DNA from: an uncultured Clostridia bacterium
GTDB lineage: Bacteria; Bacillota; Clostridia; Oscillospirales; Oscillospiraceae
NCBI GenBank assembly: GCA_945875335.1
Contig: CAMCKD010000001.1
Coordinates: forward strand, 62,001-126,000
Direction of reading: 5' to 3'
DNA length: 64,000 nucleotides
Under the pieces are notes generated by a model, which saw only the letters and a list, made by a program, of their open reading frames with translations, did no database searches and had not been told where the DNA came from. The translations under genes were made by a program, and so were the position numbers. How positions within the stretch are numbered: the stretch's first letter is position 1; every line of letters starts with the position of its first letter. This document shows positions 33,759-40,970 of the stretch, in pieces.

Positions 33759-34985
33759 ATGCCGACTGTCATTCCCTATGTCCCCCAGAACATCACCGTG
33801 CACCTGGGCGCCCCCAATGAGGATGCGCCAAATGTCACCGTGGACTTTGTGGATTACATCAAAAACGTGGCTTCCAGCGAGATCTACCCCACCTGGGATG
33901 AAAGCGCTCTGCGTGCCAACATTCTGGCCATTGTTTCCTTTGCCCTGAACCGGGTCTACACTGAGTTTTACCGCAGTCGAGGCTATGATTTTGACATCAC
34001 CAACAACACAGCCTACGACCAGTTCTTTGTCTATGGCCGAAGCTATTTCACAAACATTGCCCGGCTGGCGGAGGAAATGTTCAACGACTATCTGCGCCGT
34101 CCGGGCTTTGTGGAGCCCCTGGCCGCCAAATACTGCAACGGCACCACCGTCACCTGCGAAGGTCTGAGCCAGTGGGGCAGCCAGGAGCTGGCTCAGCAGG
34201 GCTACAACTCCACCCAGATTTTGAGAAACTACTATGGCAATGTGGAGATTGTTTACAATGCGCCGGTCAAAGATTATACATCCTCCTATCCCGGTACTCC
34301 GCTGCGCCGGGGCAACATCGGCCCTTATGTGGTCATCATCCAGACGGAGCTGAACCGCATCGCGGAAAACTATCCCGCCATTCCAAAGATTCCCCAGATT
34401 GACGGCATCTTCGGAGAGCAGACCGAGGCCGCCGTTCGGAAATTCCAGGAGATTTTCAACCTGCAGGCAGACGGCATTGTGGGCCAGGCAACCTGGTATG
34501 AGCTGGTGCGGCTGTACACCGCTGTGACCAATCTGGCGGAGCTTCAAAGTCAGGGCCAGACCTATTACTCCATCGCCTGGGCCAGCGGTAATCCCATTCA
34601 ACAGGGTGACCGGGGTATCCGGGTGGAGCAGCTGCAATATATGCTGCGGGTGCTTTCCGCCTATATCAACGAAATACCGCCCATCGCCGTAGACGGCATT
34701 TTCGGCCCCGCAACCAGGGACGCGGTGCTGGCAGCTCAAAGAAGATTTGGTCTGCCGGAAACAGGAGCCGTGGACTACACCACCTGGGAGGCCATCTACA
34801 ACCAGTTTATCGGCATTGAAAACACCAGCCTGAGAGATTTTGAAAGACTGCCCTACACCTCAGCAATCGCAAATCCAAACGGACAGCGTAACCGCTATTC
34901 CCGCTCGGCGGAGATGACCCAATACCCTGGCAATCCCCTCTCCGGCGGCAACCGGGATGCGGCGCGGCAGGAGGGAAATCGATGA
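33759..34985 (+). CDS. sleC: SleC-like spore cortex-lytic protein with two PG-binding domains
   Basis: 408-residue protein. The N-terminal 160 residues form a SpoIID/SleC-type lytic transglycosylase domain: NVASSEIYPTWDESALRANI aligns with SpoIID's GVVxxEMP...EALKAQA, placing the catalytic Glu at residue 41. Two PG_binding_1 domains follow at about 190-255 (DGIFGEQTEAAVRKFQ) and 286-350 (DGIFGPATRDAVLAAQ). Predicted to cleave cortex peptidoglycan during germination after activation by Csp-type proteases, which are not in this window. AGGGGGGAG precedes the ATG. No signal peptide. Second gene of the cassette. Confidence 0.82.
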   Translation: MPTVIPYVPQNITVHLGAPNEDAPNVTVDFVDYIKNVASSEIYPTWDESALRANILAIVSFALNRVYTEFYRSRGYDFDITNNTAYDQFFVYGRSYFTNIARLAEEMFNDYLRRPGFVEPLAAKYCNGTTVTCEGLSQWGSQELAQQGYNSTQILRNYYGNVEIVYNAPVKDYTSSYPGTPLRRGNIGPYVVIIQTELNRIAENYPAIPKIPQIDGIFGEQTEAAVRKFQEIFNLQADGIVGQATWYELVRLYTAVTNLAELQSQGQTYYSIAWASGNPIQQGDRGIRVEQLQYMLRVLSAYINEIPPIAVDGIFGPATRDAVLAAQRRFGLPETGAVDYTTWEAIYNQFIGIENTSLRDFERLPYTSAIANPNGQRNRYSRSAEMTQYPGNPLSGGNRDAARQEGNR

Positions 34986-35006
34986 ACCCGGAACGTGAAT
35001 TTTACA
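33759..35006 (+). other. Coding overlap note: cassette genes 2 and 3
   Basis: The second cassette gene stops at 34985 and the third begins at 34982 with an ATGA overlap, so the two are translationally coupled. The region through 35006 contains the end of one protein and the first residues of the next in another frame. Confidence 0.6.
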
Positions 35007-35518
35007 ATCAGCCAATCCGCAGTCTGCAAACCATGCTCAGAACCATTGCCATGTTCGGCGACGGATATGAACGAATCGACCCCAATGGGATTTACGGCCC
35101 GGAAACCCAGGCGGCTGTCCGAACCTTTCAGCGAAACCGGGGTCTGCCGGTAACGGGCATTACCAACTGGCAGACCTGGGAGGAAATCGTCCGCATGTAT
35201 GACCGGGCTGTGGAGGAGCTGTCCCCTGCCCAGTCCATTACGGACAGCATGGAATCGGCATTCCCCTTTTCCCGGGGCAATCACCACGCACGGCTGAAGC
35301 TGGCCCAATGTATGTTAGGCGAAATCGCCAATTGCTACCACTGCGTCTGTCCGCCGGAGCTCTCCGGCACCATGGACGAAATGATGGTCAATTCCATCTC
35401 TGAATTTCAGGCCCTCAGCGGTCTGCCAGTCAATGGAACACTAGATAAAGCCACCTGGAACAATCTGGTGCTGCAATATGTCATGGCAGAGATGAGAAGC
35501 AGGCGGCAAAATCCATGA
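34982..35518 (+). CDS. Protein with two peptidoglycan-binding domains
   Basis: 178-residue protein made of two PG_binding_1-type repeats and little else: the first at about residues 10-75 (NGIYGPETQAAVRTFQRNRG), the second at about 100-165 (MVNSISEFQALSGLPVNGTL), the latter more diverged and with several cysteines in HCVCPPE. No catalytic domain or signal peptide. It overlaps the SleC-like gene by four bases and is probably a co-produced cortex- or wall-binding partner. No terminator was recognised directly after it. Confidence 0.78.
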   Translation: MNPEREFYNQPIRSLQTMLRTIAMFGDGYERIDPNGIYGPETQAAVRTFQRNRGLPVTGITNWQTWEEIVRMYDRAVEELSPAQSITDSMESAFPFSRGNHHARLKLAQCMLGEIANCYHCVCPPELSGTMDEMMVNSISEFQALSGLPVNGTLDKATWNNLVLQYVMAEMRSRRQNP

Positions 35519-35661
35519 GCAAGACGAAAAATAATTGATAAAAAACTTGATAAATGAAATGGAAACGACTATAATATAAAAAGTCTATGCAAATGCGACT
35601 TGCTCTTTGCCGCATATTTTGGGTGAAAAGAGCTGTGCGTCAACACTACGGAGGATTATCC

Positions 35662-36246
35662 ATGTTTATGCTGAACTGGAAAAAAGAGGTTTTTACAATA
35701 CCGAATTTTCTCAGCTTATTCCGCCTTCTTTCGATTCCGGTATACGTTTTCCTTTATTTAACCGCAGAAAGCACCTATCAATATGTGGCAGCAGGGTTGG
35801 TTCTGGCGCTTTCCTGTCTGACGGATATGGTGGACGGCAGAATTGCCAGAAAATACAATATGATCTCAAAGGTGGGCATGCTGCTGGACCCGGTTGCCGA
35901 CAAAGCCACCCAGGCGGCGCTGCTTATATGCCTGTCCATGAAGTACCCTGTGCTGTATCCTGTGCTGGGCCTTCTGGTCATCAAGGAGAGCTTCCAGCTG
36001 ATTGCGCTGATTATCGCCTATCTGAACGGGAAAATGCTTCCTGGTGCCCTGTTGATCGGCAAGGTCTGCACCACAGTTTTGTTCGTCAGTCTGATCGCCC
36101 TGGTGCTGTTTCCTGAGCTTCCGGGCACCATGGTAGATTTGATCGCCCTGATGGACGCCTGCTTCCTGGGCATTTCCTTTGTGTGTTACATTTGCGCCTA
36201 CTATGGCAAAAACAAAAAGATTCAGGACATGGATTCCAATATCTGA
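35662..36246 (+). CDS. CDP-alcohol phosphatidyltransferase family protein
   Basis: 194-residue integral membrane enzyme of the PgsA/CLS class. The signature D-x2-DG-x2-AR-x8-G-x3-D-x3-D is intact in DMVDGRIARKY...GMLLDPVADK around residues 52-77. Several spans follow. It is a paralogue of the PgsA at 47931-48461 and may make a different phospholipid (for example a cardiolipin-synthase-like reaction). ATG 35662 has GGAGG seven bases upstream, so an upstream in-frame ATG is rejected. Closely follows the SleC-like cassette. Confidence 0.88.
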   Translation: MFMLNWKKEVFTIPNFLSLFRLLSIPVYVFLYLTAESTYQYVAAGLVLALSCLTDMVDGRIARKYNMISKVGMLLDPVADKATQAALLICLSMKYPVLYPVLGLLVIKESFQLIALIIAYLNGKMLPGALLIGKVCTTVLFVSLIALVLFPELPGTMVDLIALMDACFLGISFVCYICAYYGKNKKIQDMDSNI

Positions 36247-36280
36247 AAAGGATATCCCCTCTTTTGAACAAGAAAAATGA

Positions 36281-36312
36281 AAGGCAGCGGAAATTCAGCC
36301 GCTGCCTTTTTC
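36281..36312 (+). terminator. Intrinsic terminator
   Basis: Arms AAGGCAGCGG and CCGCTGCCTT with TTTTT, 35 bases after the CDP-alcohol transferase stop. The next 165 bases before 36480 show nothing I can call. Confidence 0.92.
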
Positions 36313-36479
36313 GTCGTATTTATCTGTAAAAACGTTTGCCGATCTGTCACGAGTAAAATTGTTGGACATCCGCAGAGATTTCCACGGCATCAATTTTCTC
36401 CACCGGCTCCGTTGTGAATAGTATACCACAGCCAGGGCGCGATTGGTGAAGAAAGCTTGAACGAACAGGAAACAATTTG

Positions 36480-36866
36480 TCACGCAGGATAAATATTACT
36501 GAAGAGAATCAGCAGCGGCAGGGCCAGGGAGAAAATGCTGATGGCCCAGGCGTACATTGCCTTTCTGGAAAACATCATGAGTGCCAGGCAGCCAAAGGTC
36601 ACCGCCAGAGGCACCACAACCGCCGTTCCCCGGTCGATCATCCGCAGGAAATTGCCGTTGTTCTGCAGGAATATCCCCACCTCGGAGGGCAGATGGACGC
36701 TGTTGTAAAAGGCAATGCGGAAGGCATAATAGGCAACAGGAAGGGCCATGATGACCTTGCGGGCTCTGTAAAAGAACATAATCACAGCGCCGAAGCCCTT
36801 GGTAAAGGGGTTTTCCGGCTTTTTTTCATTGGGATTGATGAATTTGTTTTTCACTGCTTTTGTCAT
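36480..36866 (-). CDS. Small membrane protein of unknown function
   Basis: 128-residue protein with a hydrophilic lysine-rich N-terminus of about 25 residues, then three hydrophobic spans near 27-50, 80-100 and 104-126. No family recognised. ATG 36866 has AGGAGG about nine bases upstream, a strong site. Transcribed divergently from the 55-residue membrane protein gene. Confidence 0.72.
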   Translation of the reverse strand: MTKAVKNKFINPNEKKPENPFTKGFGAVIMFFYRARKVIMALPVAYYAFRIAFYNSVHLPSEVGIFLQNNGNFLRMIDRGTAVVVPLAVTFGCLALMMFSRKAMYAWAISIFSLALPLLILFSNIYPA

Positions 36867-36985
36867 ATATGATAACCTCCTGGTTCAATTCTGATTATTT
36901 CATGTCCGTTTTATTGGACAGAGTGTAAGGTATGATTTCTCCATCAAATCCGGTGGGTCTGCCACCTTGGAAGGGAGAAATCACC

Positions 36986-37153
36986 ATGAAAACAAATCAC
37001 GCCATCTATCGACATTCTTCCCACTATTGCCCGGCTTATCCCAATGAAGCAGAGACCTCCTACTACCAGAAAAAGCTTTTGGCAATTGTGGGCGGTCTGG
37101 CATCCAGCGCAATGCTCACACTCTGGCTGGTGCTGTTAATGAGAATCAGCTGA
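36986..37153 (+). CDS. 55-residue single-span membrane protein
   Basis: Small protein with a hydrophilic, Tyr/His-rich N-terminus (residues 1-30) and one C-terminal membrane span (about 32-53). GGGAG is eight bases before ATG 36986; an in-frame ATG at 36932 lacks a site. It ends inside the coaX 3' end by 18 bases on the opposite strand. Function unknown; composition and start signal support a real gene. Confidence 0.6.
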   Translation: MKTNHAIYRHSSHYCPAYPNEAETSYYQKKLLAIVGGLASSAMLTLWLVLLMRIS

Positions 37154-37921
37154 GGTGCGGGTGTTTTCCCGGTAGATGTGGGCCAAGCCCTTCAGGATGA
37201 GATTTTTTTCGTAGTGAATCTGAGAGCGGCATAGGGGGACGATGAACTGGGCAATGCCGCCGGTGGCAATCACGGTGGTCTTGCAGCCCAGTTCTTCTTC
37301 CAGCCGCCCGATCATACCGTCTATCATGCAGGCGGTGCCAAGCATGATGCCGCTGCGCATACATTCCACGGTATTGCGCCCGATGGCCCGCTTGGGCTGA
37401 TCCAATTGGAGGCCGGGAAGCAGCGCCGTCCGCTGGGTCAGCGCCTCCTGGGAAATTTTCACGCCGGGACAAATGCAGCCGCCGATGAAAGCGCCGGAAT
37501 CATCCACCACCTCCATGGTGGTGGCGGTGCCCATATCCACAACGATCAGCGGCGGCTTATATTCCCGCATGGCTGCCACGCAGCCCACCACCAAATCCGC
37601 TCCGGTTTGGGAGGGGTTTTCCAGCTTGATGTTCAGACCCGTCTTCACACCGGGCCCAACCACGATACTGGCTTTTCCTGTCAGCTTCCACAGGGCTGTT
37701 TTGATGGAGTTCAGCACCTGAGGCACCACCGAAGCGATGATGGAGCCCTCAATCCGGGAGAGCTGCAGCTGGTGGATGTCAAAAATCATTTTCAGATCAA
37801 TGCTGTATTCATCCGAGGTTTTTGTGGCATCCGTCCGCAGTCTGGCTTCAAACAGGATGTTTCCGTCCTGAATTCCGCCAATGACAATGTTGCTGTTTCC
37901 AATGTCCACCGCGATAATCAT
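37136..37921 (-). CDS. coaX: Type III pantothenate kinase
   Basis: 261-residue CoaX, first step of coenzyme A synthesis. ASKHA-fold motifs: DIGNSNIVIG near residue 5 (phosphate loop) and DMGTATT around residue 125. Type III enzymes need a monovalent cation and are not inhibited by CoA. ATG 37921 has GGAGGG six bases upstream, inside the end of the metallophosphoesterase gene, which it overlaps by four bases. Confidence 0.97.
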   Translation of the reverse strand: MIIAVDIGNSNIVIGGIQDGNILFEARLRTDATKTSDEYSIDLKMIFDIHQLQLSRIEGSIIASVVPQVLNSIKTALWKLTGKASIVVGPGVKTGLNIKLENPSQTGADLVVGCVAAMREYKPPLIVVDMGTATTMEVVDDSGAFIGGCICPGVKISQEALTQRTALLPGLQLDQPKRAIGRNTVECMRSGIMLGTACMIDGMIGRLEEELGCKTTVIATGGIAQFIVPLCRSQIHYEKNLILKGLAHIYRENTRTSADSH

Positions 37922-38412
37922 TCCATACCCTCCAGATCGGTTTGACGGATGATGCTGCATGCAATCTCCGTTCCGTTTATGTGGATCACTCCGGCGGTTC
38001 CCCCGCCAAAGCCCGCGCTGCCGGGATTCATGAGCCACTGCCCCTCCGGCAGCTTCCGGCAGTCCGGCTCGTGGGTGTGGCCATATAGGATGACGTCCGC
38101 CCCGCAGCGCTGCCCATCCAAAATCAGCTTGTCCAGATACAGCTTCACCCCCTGCAGGTGGCCGTGGGTCATATAGATTTTGGCACCGCCCAGCTTTTCC
38201 ACCAGGATCTCCGGGAAGTCCGGGGCAACCCGATAGCGGTCGCAGTTGCCTGCCACCTGGTAGAATCGGAGGGCAGGATATTCCTCCTGCATGGTCTCGC
38301 CGTCCCCCACCAAATCCCCCAGATGTATGACGGCATCCGGCTTGACGGCATCAATGCACTGACGCATATAGCGCAGCGCAGAATGGGAATCAGACAAAAC
38401 AACTATCTTCAA
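37918..38412 (-). CDS. YfcE/MJ0936-like metallophosphoesterase
   Basis: 164-residue calcineurin-type phosphodiesterase. Metal ligands are visible in VVLSDSHSA, HLGDLVGD, AGNCD, MTHGH and GHTHEPD. Family members hydrolyse phosphodiesters in vitro; the physiological substrate is unknown. The best start is TTG 38412, giving MKIVVLSDSHS with AGGAGA upstream, rather than an ATG seven codons earlier that lacks a ribosome site. Two-gene operon with coaX. Confidence 0.92.
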   Translation of the reverse strand: MKIVVLSDSHSALRYMRQCIDAVKPDAVIHLGDLVGDGETMQEEYPALRFYQVAGNCDRYRVAPDFPEILVEKLGGAKIYMTHGHLQGVKLYLDKLILDGQRCGADVILYGHTHEPDCRKLPEGQWLMNPGSAGFGGGTAGVIHINGTEIACSIIRQTDLEGME

Positions 38413-38527
38413 AGCAGCGTCTCCTATCAGCATCTTGCATTGATTATATCACAAGAAAAATCCGATTTCTACAGCATTCCATATTTTTCATGAATTATTT
38501 ATAAATAATCTTCCCCATCTTGAAAAC

Positions 38528-38555
38528 ACATCCGGCATCCGTCCATCATATAGTA
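38528..38555 (+). promoter_or_regulatory. Candidate sigma-K-type promoter of the Gln/Pro-rich trio
   Basis: AC (38528-38529), 17 bases, CATATAGTA (38547-38555), the same AC-N17-CATANNNTA pattern as at the SleC-like cassette; 44 bases before the first gene. Confidence 0.48.
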
Positions 38556-38598
38556 AAAAGAGCATGCGAACACTGCCATGATGGGAGGCGTATTATCT

Positions 38599-38829
38599 AT
38601 GGCAAAGGATTCCGGCGGTATTGACTATGCACAGCTTCTGAAAATCGCAAATTCCCCTGCCGGACAGGAGCTGCTATCTCTGGTTCAGAAAAACAAGGAT
38701 GCCCAGTTTGACCAGGCCATGCAGCAGGCACAGGCTGGGGACTTTTCCCAGGCCAAGGATGTGCTTCAGAAAATGCTTTCCACACCCGAGGCTCAGGAGC
38801 TGATGAAAAAAATCCGAGGTGAAAAATGA
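38599..38829 (+). CDS. Small hydrophilic helical protein (trio gene 1)
   Basis: 76-residue protein rich in Gln, Lys and Ala, no cysteine, predicted as three or four amphipathic helices (NSPAGQELLSLVQKNKDAQF, QMQQAQAG-like stretch). No family name recognised. GGGAGG is about ten bases before ATG 38599. Overlaps trio gene 2 by four bases (ATGA). A sporulation role is suggested only by the upstream promoter-like sequence. Confidence 0.65.
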   Translation: MAKDSGGIDYAQLLKIANSPAGQELLSLVQKNKDAQFDQAMQQAQAGDFSQAKDVLQKMLSTPEAQELMKKIRGEK

Positions 38830-39227
38830 GCGAGTTCGATGACAAGCTGAATTCCATTTTGTCCAATCCAGCCATGATGCAGCAGATCATGTCCCTGGCC
38901 CAGGCGCTGAATCAATCAGAGGCCCAGCAGCCCCAGCAGACGCAGCAGACATACCAGCAGCCGCCTCCGCCGCCCCCGGTGCAGCAGCAAAGTCCTGCTC
39001 CCTCCGGCGACCGGGGCATCAATCCCAATCTGCTCAGCAAGGTGGCCAGCCTGATGCAGCGGGGCTCCATCGACAAGAACCAGGAATCCCTGCTGAAAGC
39101 CCTGCGGCCGTACCTGAGCAAGCAGAAGCTGGAAAAGCTGGAACGGGCCATGCATGCGGCAAAAATGGCAGGAATTGCATCGGAAATGGTTAACGCCCGG
39201 GGGCAATCCCCGCTTTCAAGAAGGTAG
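38826..39227 (+). CDS. Gln/Pro-rich two-domain protein (trio gene 2)
   Basis: 133-residue protein. An N-terminal helical segment with SNPAMMQQIMSLAQALNQS, a low-complexity linker of Gln and Pro at about residues 32-60, then a basic C-terminal helical region (RGSIDKNQESLLKALRPYLS) ending in LSRR. No catalytic motif. The pattern looks like a structural or scaffold protein. Four-base overlap with gene 1 and five bases before gene 3. Confidence 0.68.
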   Translation: MSEFDDKLNSILSNPAMMQQIMSLAQALNQSEAQQPQQTQQTYQQPPPPPPVQQQSPAPSGDRGINPNLLSKVASLMQRGSIDKNQESLLKALRPYLSKQKLEKLERAMHAAKMAGIASEMVNARGQSPLSRR

Positions 39228-39231
39228 CGCC

Positions 39232-39618
39232 ATGTATAATCGATATGTACCCCAAGCGGATGGCTCCTTTCGCAGGAGCAGGATTCCAGAGCCCGCGCCA
39301 GAACGGGAAAGACCCGCTGCGCCGCCTCCCCCTGTTCAGGAGCCGATGACAAGGGAGTCACCCCCCAGCTCTAATGAGAACTACACCCCACCAAGGCAGC
39401 ATTACAGCTATCCACCCAGGAATCCGCCCCCGACGCGAAGGCCTCCGGCATATGACAACGGAGCGGGCAGTGTCAGCAGCTTTCTGAAAGGTCTGCTTCC
39501 CCAGAATTTCGACACAGAGGATTTGATGGTGGTGCTTTTGCTGCTTCTCATGTCCGGGAATTCGGGAACCGATCAGAATGCCGCGCTGATGACTTTGGTT
39601 ATCTATCTTTTTCTGTAA
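39232..39618 (+). CDS. Pro/Arg-rich protein with C-terminal hydrophobic segment (trio gene 3)
   Basis: 128-residue protein with an Arg/Pro/Tyr-rich disordered first 85 residues (for example RNPPPTRRPPAYDNG) and a hydrophobic C-terminal region (TEDLMVVLLLLLMSGNSG and a terminal LVIYLFL). This could be a tail anchor or a self-assembling end. AAGG is upstream of ATG 39232. A terminator follows directly. Family not recognised. Confidence 0.65.
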   Translation: MYNRYVPQADGSFRRSRIPEPAPERERPAAPPPPVQEPMTRESPPSSNENYTPPRQHYSYPPRNPPPTRRPPAYDNGAGSVSSFLKGLLPQNFDTEDLMVVLLLLLMSGNSGTDQNAALMTLVIYLFL

Positions 39619-39620
39619 TG

Positions 39621-39656
39621 GAAAGCCGTTCACGGATTGTCCCATGAACGGCTTTC
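39621..39656 (+). terminator. Intrinsic terminator of the trio
   Basis: Arms GAAAGCCGTTCA (39621-39632) and TGAACGGCTTTC (39645-39656) close after the third gene; the T run is poor, and the following palindromic repeat may interact. Confidence 0.7.
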
Positions 39657-39814
39657 ATACTAGACTTTCATTAAAAGTTCACAAAGATTTCCGAGGATGA
39701 TTTGCGTAAAACAAGGCGGAGGATGCAGCTTGGCTGACGCCAAGCAAAGACGACAACGCAGTTTTACACAAATCAGGCCGGAAAGATTGTGAAGTTTTAA
39801 TGAAAGGATAGTAT
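39657..39814. repeat. 158-base near-palindromic MITE-like repeat
   Basis: The two halves are inverted copies almost throughout. ATACTAgaCTTTCATTAAAA (39657-39676) mirrors TTTTAATGAAAG...TAGTAT (39795-39814), and the next arms match as GATTTGCGTAAAAC versus GTTTTACACAAATC. CTTTCATTAAAAGTTCACAA against its partner differs at one of 20 positions. A central hairpin (GCTTGGCtgacGCCAAGC) forms the tip. No coding frame or transposase. Confidence 0.8.
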
Positions 39815-39818
39815 CAGG

Positions 39819-40832
39819 TTATTTTGCCACAAATCCAACTTTTTTATAGACCTTGCGCAGGGTTTTTTCAGCCACATAGCTGGCTTTCTCCGCGCCATTG
39901 CGATAGACCTGCTCCAAATAGGCCTTGTCCTTCATGATCCGGCTTGCTTCCTCCCGGATGGGCCGCAGGGTCTCCACCACGGCCTCTCCCACAGCGGGCT
40001 TGAACTTGCCATAGCCGCAGCCGGCAAATTCCGCTTCGATCTCCTCAAAGCTCTTGCCGGTGCAGGCAGAGTAAATGGTCATCAGGTTGGAGACGCCGGG
40101 CTTGTTCTCCTTGTCGTAGCGGACGCAGTTCTCCGTGTCGGAATCCGTGATGGCCCGCTTGAACTGGCGCATGATGGTTTCCGGCGTGTCCATCACCAGC
40201 ACACGGCCGGTATCCTCATTTTCGGACTTGGACATTTTCGATGTGGGATTGGTCAGGCTCATGATTCTGGCACCAACCTTGGGGACAAAGGGCTCGGGAA
40301 TCTTGAACACATCACCATAAATCCCGTTGAACCGGCGGGCAATGGTGTGGCACAGCTCCACATGCTGCTTCTGATCCTCTCCCACGGGCACATAGTCCGG
40401 CTGATACAGTAGAATGTCTGCCGCCATCAGGCTGGGATAGGTAAACAGACCGCCGTTGATGTTGTCGGCATTCTTGGCGGATTTGTCCTTAAACTGGGTC
40501 ATTCTGCTGAGCTCGCCAAACATGGCATAGCAATTGAGCACCCAGCCCAGCTCGGCGTGCTGGTGAATATGGCTCTGGATAAAGAGGGTATTTTTCTCCG
40601 GGTCAAGGCCGCAGGCAATGTACTGGGCCAGCTGCTCTAAAGTCCGGCGGCGCAGGTCAGCGGGGTTCTGACGCACCGTGATGGCATGCAGATCAGCCAT
40701 GAAATAAAAGCAGTCATATTCCTCGGCACGGGCGGCCCAGTTTTTGATGGCACCCAAATAGCTGCCCAGGGTGAGATCGCCGGAGGGCTTGATGCCGGAA
40801 AGCATTCTCTTTTTTTCTTTGATTTCGTCCAT
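39819..40832 (-). CDS. trpS: Tryptophanyl-tRNA synthetase
   Basis: 337-residue class Ic synthetase. HIGH-equivalent region KPSGDLTLGSYLGAI at about residues 15-29 and KMSKS in SKMSKSENEDTG. Full length. ATG 40832 has GAGGCG eight bases upstream. It ends next to the palindromic repeat, whose proximity to the stop (4 bases) means the repeat may act as its terminator. Divergent from gltX. Confidence 0.97.
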   Translation of the reverse strand: MDEIKEKKRMLSGIKPSGDLTLGSYLGAIKNWAARAEEYDCFYFMADLHAITVRQNPADLRRRTLEQLAQYIACGLDPEKNTLFIQSHIHQHAELGWVLNCYAMFGELSRMTQFKDKSAKNADNINGGLFTYPSLMAADILLYQPDYVPVGEDQKQHVELCHTIARRFNGIYGDVFKIPEPFVPKVGARIMSLTNPTSKMSKSENEDTGRVLVMDTPETIMRQFKRAITDSDTENCVRYDKENKPGVSNLMTIYSACTGKSFEEIEAEFAGCGYGKFKPAVGEAVVETLRPIREEASRIMKDKAYLEQVYRNGAEKASYVAEKTLRKVYKKVGFVAK

Positions 40833-40872
40833 AATAAGCGCCTCGATTCATAAGTAGTAAACGGTTTTCAGT

Positions 40873-40901
40873 ATTTTACCATATCCACCGAAAAAACGCA
40901 A
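40873..40901 (-). promoter_or_regulatory. Sigma-A promoter of trpS
   Basis: TTGCGT (40896-40901), 17-base spacer, TAAAAT (40873-40878) on the minus strand. No T-box core was seen in the short leader. Confidence 0.7.
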
Positions 40902-40909
40902 CGTTAAAA

Positions 40910-40938
40910 TTGACAATTGGTGGGGGCAATGGTATATT
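40910..40938 (+). promoter_or_regulatory. Sigma-A promoter of gltX
   Basis: Consensus TTGACA (40910-40915), 17-base spacer, TATATT (40933-40938), 32 bases before the gltX start. Confidence 0.88.
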
Positions 40939-40970
40939 ATATTCCAAATCAACATGAAGAGGTAGATACC

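Noticed and set aside
33336..34739. Open frame opposite the SleC-like cassette
   Set aside because: No start signal or domain; the plus-strand genes have clear PG-binding and SpoIID-like motifs.
33759..35006. Possible frameshift joining the SleC-like gene to the third cassette gene
   Set aside because: The four-base ATGA overlap and the complete domains on each side fit two coupled genes rather than a broken one.
36295..36483. 62-codon minus-strand open frame in the gap after the CDP-alcohol transferase
   Set aside because: No ribosome site and it would begin in the 3' end of the neighbouring membrane gene and end in a terminator.
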